Positions 61,692 through 64,000 of a DNA stretch of 64,000 nucleotides are shown piece by piece. The notes below the pieces were generated by a model, which saw only the letters and a list, made by a program, of their open reading frames with translations, had not been told where the DNA came from and did no database searches. The translations under genes and the position numbers were made by a program. How positions within the stretch are numbered: position 1 is the first letter of the stretch; the number at the start of each line of letters is the position of its first letter. The DNA is from Streptomyces sp. NBC_01267 (GTDB taxonomy: Bacteria > Actinomycetota > Actinomycetes > Streptomycetales > Streptomycetaceae), in the NCBI RefSeq assembly GCF_036241575.1, contig NZ_CP108455.1:2910001-2974000 (forward strand). Reading direction: 5' to 3'.

Positions 61692-62183
61692 TCAGGCGGG
61701 CGCGGCCAGCTCCGCCCAGACCATCTTGCCGGGCCTGCCCGGCGTACGGACGACTCCCCAGTCCAGACAGAGCCGCTCGACGATGAACATGCCGTGCCCG
61801 CCGGGGCGGCCCGCCCGGTGCGGGCTGCGCGGCGCGGGCTGGCCCGCGCCGCGGTCGCTGACCTCCAGGCGGAGCACCTTCGGCCCGTACGAGACGCGCA
61901 GCTCCTCGGGGCCCTCGGCATGCAGACACGCGTTGGTGACCAGCTCGGACACGACCAGCAGGACGTCCTCCGCCGCGGCACGCCGGTCGGCGCTCGCCGC
62001 GGGCAGCCAGGCCCAGTCGTACAGCGCCTGCCGCGTGAAATCGCGCGCCAGCGGAACGATGCCGCTGGCGCTCTGCAAGGAGAGCGTGCGGATGCGGCCG
62101 TCGGCGGACACGGTCGAGGCTGGTCCGGCGCTGTCGCGCTCGGGGCCGAGGTCCCCCGGCGGCTGCTGCCGGGTGGTGCTCAT
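61692..62183 (-). CDS. prsI: Anti-sigma factor, RsbW/SpoIIAB-like kinase (PrsI-type)
   Basis: A 163-aa GHKL-fold kinase. N box DVLLVVSELVTNACLHA (Asn binding Mg-ATP), G1 box LRLEVSDRGAG and G2-like GRPGGHGMFIVERL are present. Such proteins bind and hold a sigma-B-type factor or phosphorylate the matching STAS antagonist. It follows the STAS gene on the same strand with a 117-base gap, and both are divergent from the sigma gene. The symbol rests on matching the S. coelicolor sigI-prsI-arsI cluster from memory. Confidence 0.85.
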   Translation of the reverse strand: MSTTRQQPPGDLGPERDSAGPASTVSADGRIRTLSLQSASGIVPLARDFTRQALYDWAWLPAASADRRAAAEDVLLVVSELVTNACLHAEGPEELRVSYGPKVLRLEVSDRGAGQPAPRSPHRAGRPGGHGMFIVERLCLDWGVVRTPGRPGKMVWAELAAPA

Positions 62184-62300
62184 CAGCGCTTCACCTCACC
62201 GATTCACCAGTTCAAAAAGTCAGCGTTACAGGGATTGCGCAGGGACTCCTGCCCTGCCGAATGGTGACAACACTCATTTTCTTTCGACAGAGTGTGCGGA

Positions 62301-62669
62301 TCAGTCGCGCAGTGCGTCTTCCAGGCAATCGTGCACGGTGAAGACCGCCTCGGCGCCTGTGATCTCGAACACTCTGGCCACCACCGGCTGCATCCCCGCC
62401 AGATGAACCCCGCCCCCGGCGGCCTCCGCCTTGAGGCGGGCCCCCAGCAGCACGTTCAGGCCGGTGGAGTCGCAGAATTCCAGCTCCGAGCAGTCGATGA
62501 CCAGCCGGGACCGACCCCGCTCCAGAGCCCTGTCCAGCGGCTCGCTCAGCAATTCGGCGGTGTGGTGATCCAGCTCACCCGCCGGGGTCACGACTTCGCT
62601 CCGGCCTTCGGACCGGACTCCGACCTGAAGCCGGCCCCGGTTCGCGCTGCCGACCGTCCCGCGGTCCAT
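62301..62669 (-). CDS. arsI: Anti-anti-sigma factor, STAS domain (ArsI-type)
   Basis: A 122-aa STAS protein. The phosphorylation motif is CDSTGLNVLLG with S68 as the expected acceptor. In partner switching the unphosphorylated form binds the anti-sigma and frees sigma. Ends LEDALRD. Located between the anti-sigma gene and the divergent sigma gene. Confidence 0.88.
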   Translation of the reverse strand: MDRGTVGSANRGRLQVGVRSEGRSEVVTPAGELDHHTAELLSEPLDRALERGRSRLVIDCSELEFCDSTGLNVLLGARLKAEAAGGGVHLAGMQPVVARVFEITGAEAVFTVHDCLEDALRD

Positions 62670-62918
62670 GTCCGTCCCTCTTCACCGTGTTGGAGATGTC
62701 GTTGACGTGCGAGAAAGACTACGCCCTCCGCGCGCCGTCCGGTACCCGAACAACGCCAACGAACCATCACAATACGGACATTCGATACTTGCGCTGGTCC
62801 CTCACTAGCCGATAGGGGTAGGAGCGACAGCATTCGAACACGGCCGGCTTTGGAGGCGCCGCTACACCGCTGACACGCAGGCATCGGCAGCCATATGCCG
62901 AGAACCATGGAGGACGCC
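62670..62918 (+). promoter_or_regulatory. Divergent promoter region of the sigma and anti-anti-sigma genes
   Basis: About 250 bases. A GGGGTA (62815-62820) resembles the -10 of sigma-B/F-type promoters, which would allow autoregulation, but the expected GTTT at -35 is poor. The middle (62730-62800) is A/T-richer than the surroundings. Confidence 0.35.
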
Positions 62919-63800
62919 ATGTCACCCCGGCTCGACGAATCCCACAGTGATCCGTCGAAATTTCAGACTACCCAGCCCAACCGGATCGAGTCCGGAATCG
63001 AGGATCTTCCCGAGATTCCGCCGTACGACGAGGTGGGCCCGCTGGATGCCAGGGCCCTGTCGAAGACGCTCTTCGCGCGTCTCGAATCCCTCGAAGAGGG
63101 AACACACGATTACGCGTACGTACGCAACACACTCGTCGAACTGAACCTGGCTCTGGTCAAGTTCGCCGCCTCCCGCTTCCGCTCCCGCAGCGAACCGATG
63201 GAGGACATCATCCAGGTCGGCACCATCGGCCTGATCAAGGCGATCGACCGGTTCGAGCTCAGCAGGGGCGTCGAGTTCCCGACCTTCGCCATGCCGACCA
63301 TCATCGGCGAGATCAAGCGCTTCTTCCGCGACACCTCCTGGTCGGTCCGGGTACCGCGCCGCCTCCAGGAGCTCCGTCTCGACCTCGCCAAGGCGGGCGA
63401 CGAACTCGCACAGAAGCTGGACCGCGCCCCGACCGTGGCGGAACTCGCCGCGCGCCTCGACCTCACCAGGGAAGAGGTCGTCGAAGGGATGGCGGCGAGC
63501 AACGCGTACACCGCCAGTTCTCTCGACGCCCAGCCCGAGGAGGACGAGTCCGAGGGCGCGCTGGCGGACCGGATCGGCTACGAGGACCACGACCTCGAAG
63601 GCGTCGAGTACATCGAGTCGCTCAAGCCCCTCATCGCCGGACTGCCCTCGCGCGACCGGCAGATCCTCTCGCTGCGGTTCGTCGCCAACATGACGCAGTC
63701 GGAGATCGGCGAGGAACTGGGGATCTCACAGATGCATGTGTCGCGGCTGCTGTCGCGCACGCTGGTGAAGCTGCGCAAGGGGCTGACCCTGGAGCAGTGA
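62919..63800 (+). CDS. sigI: Sigma-B/F/G-family RNA polymerase sigma factor (SigI-type)
   Basis: Start ATG 62919 with GGAGG 5 bases before; upstream in-frame ATGs at 62895 and 62907 were rejected for lack of spacing. 293 aa. Region 2 (LALVKFAASRFRSRSEPMEDIIQVGTIGLIKAIDRFE, in parts; FPTFAMPTIIGEIKRFFRDTSW), region 3 (DELAQKLDRAPTVAELAARLDL) and region 4 (LPSRDRQILSLRFVANMTQSEIGEELGISQMHVSRLLSR, in parts) are intact. An N-terminal extension of about 50 residues is acidic. In S. coelicolor SigI responds to osmotic stress and is held by PrsI; the match is from gene order and memory. Confidence 0.92.
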   Translation: MSPRLDESHSDPSKFQTTQPNRIESGIEDLPEIPPYDEVGPLDARALSKTLFARLESLEEGTHDYAYVRNTLVELNLALVKFAASRFRSRSEPMEDIIQVGTIGLIKAIDRFELSRGVEFPTFAMPTIIGEIKRFFRDTSWSVRVPRRLQELRLDLAKAGDELAQKLDRAPTVAELAARLDLTREEVVEGMAASNAYTASSLDAQPEEDESEGALADRIGYEDHDLEGVEYIESLKPLIAGLPSRDRQILSLRFVANMTQSEIGEELGISQMHVSRLLSRTLVKLRKGLTLEQ

Positions 63801-63810
63801 CGCACCGCCG

Positions 63811-63870
63811 CGAGGAGCCCGGGGCTCCTCGGTGGAAGAGCCGGTCCCGCTCGTCGGGACCGGCTCTTCC
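63811..63870 (+). terminator. Tandem terminators after the sigma gene
   Basis: Two hairpins in series: 63811-63831 (CGAGGAGCC/GGCTCCTCG, loop CGG) and 63834-63870 (16-bp perfect stem, arm GGAAGAGCCGGTCCCG, loop CTCGT). Confidence 0.85.
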
Positions 63871-63962
63871 ACGTAGGGAGACTGCTCCTCCGTGTAGGAG
63901 ACGGCTCTTCCGCGTCGGGAGACGGCTCTTCCGCGTCGAGACCGGCTCCTCTGTGTCGGGGA
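63862..63962. repeat. Minisatellite of about 21-bp units derived from the terminator arm
   Basis: Unit GGAGACGGCTCTTCCGCGT (plus CG) occurs twice nearly perfectly around 63898-63939, with diverged copies before (GGAGACTGCTCCTCCGTGTA) and after (AGACCGGCTCCTCTGTGTCG). Each copy contains the GGCTCTTCC of the preceding terminator's right arm. Confidence 0.7.
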
Positions 63963-63969
63963 AGGCCGG

Positions 63970-64000
63970 TTACTCGCCGATCCTGCCGTCGATCCGCTCG
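63970..64000 (-). CDS. Possible C-terminus of a minus-strand gene cut by the window edge
   Basis: Minus-strand reading gives ERIDGRIGE followed by TAA at 63970-63972. Only nine codons are visible, so neither family nor reality of the gene can be judged; the sharp end of the minisatellite just before supports a gene boundary. Confidence 0.3.
   Translation of the reverse strand, partial: ERIDGRIGE

Noticed and set aside
62815..62820. GGGGTA as proof of SigI autoregulation
   Set aside because: No acceptable -35 element at the right distance; kept only as a low-confidence note.

Overview
The window is high-GC actinobacterial DNA and almost certainly comes from a Streptomyces chromosome. It carries a WhiB sporulation regulator, F420 biosynthesis genes, five LytR-CpsA-Psr (LCP) cell-wall ligases, an XRE-DUF5753/DUF397 pair, sortase substrates ending in LAETG/LPKTG, and a sigma-B-type partner-switching cluster. 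Third codon positions are strongly G/C and GTG starts are common. From memory, the gene order matches the S. coelicolor SCO3023-SCO3068 neighbourhood. The backbone (ahcY, manA, a SIS protein, manB, whiB, fbiA, fbiB, manC, LCP, a TIGR03089 protein, an acyl-CoA dehydrogenase, purE, purK, gtrA) also parallels M. tuberculosis Rv3248c-Rv3277. I recognise no insertion sequence, prophage, CRISPR array, tRNA or rRNA.

Layout. 1-8.4 kb (minus strand): a partial unknown gene, ahcY, a cation efflux protein, and the mannose-phosphate set manA, SIS protein, Trm112-like protein and manB, then a DUF3499 protein. 8.7-15.2 kb: a zincin-like protein, a DUF5719 protein overlapping a very large membrane glycosyltransferase, and whiB. 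15.6-18.7 kb (plus): a cysteine dioxygenase-like gene preceded by a previously unlisted 28-codon leader ORF ending in a run of Cys codons, then fbiA and fbiB. 18.8-22.3 kb (minus): an AlkA-like glycosylase, manC and a secreted amidase. 22.4-33 kb: a TIGR03089 protein and five LCP enzymes with a family-2 glycosyltransferase and a thioesterase between them; with manA/manB/manC and UDP-glucose dehydrogenase this is a sugar-nucleotide and wall-glycopolymer district.

33-39 kb is more accessory: an AAA ATPase, a WhiJ-like locus (small partner, XRE regulator, two almost identical DUF397 genes), GrpB, GNAT and DUF5954 proteins. 39-43 kb: acyl-CoA dehydrogenase, UDP-glucose dehydrogenase, and a CGNR regulator divergent from a VOC protein across a symmetric operator. 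43-49.6 kb: a MacB-like efflux operon divergent from its probable two-component system across an 11-bp tandem-repeat operator. 49.6-57 kb: dipeptidase, purE/purK, GtrA, a DraR/DraK-like two-component system, an odd low-GC small ORF upstream of draR, and a POT peptide transporter. 57-61.5 kb: a tightly coupled four-gene surface-protein operon with two sortase substrates. 61.7-63.8 kb: anti-sigma, anti-anti-sigma and sigma factor of the SigB/SigI type, followed by tandem terminators that continue into a short minisatellite.

The most interesting items are the poly-cysteine leader in front of the cysteine dioxygenase gene, the two divergent-promoter operators, and the LAETG/LPKTG surface operon.
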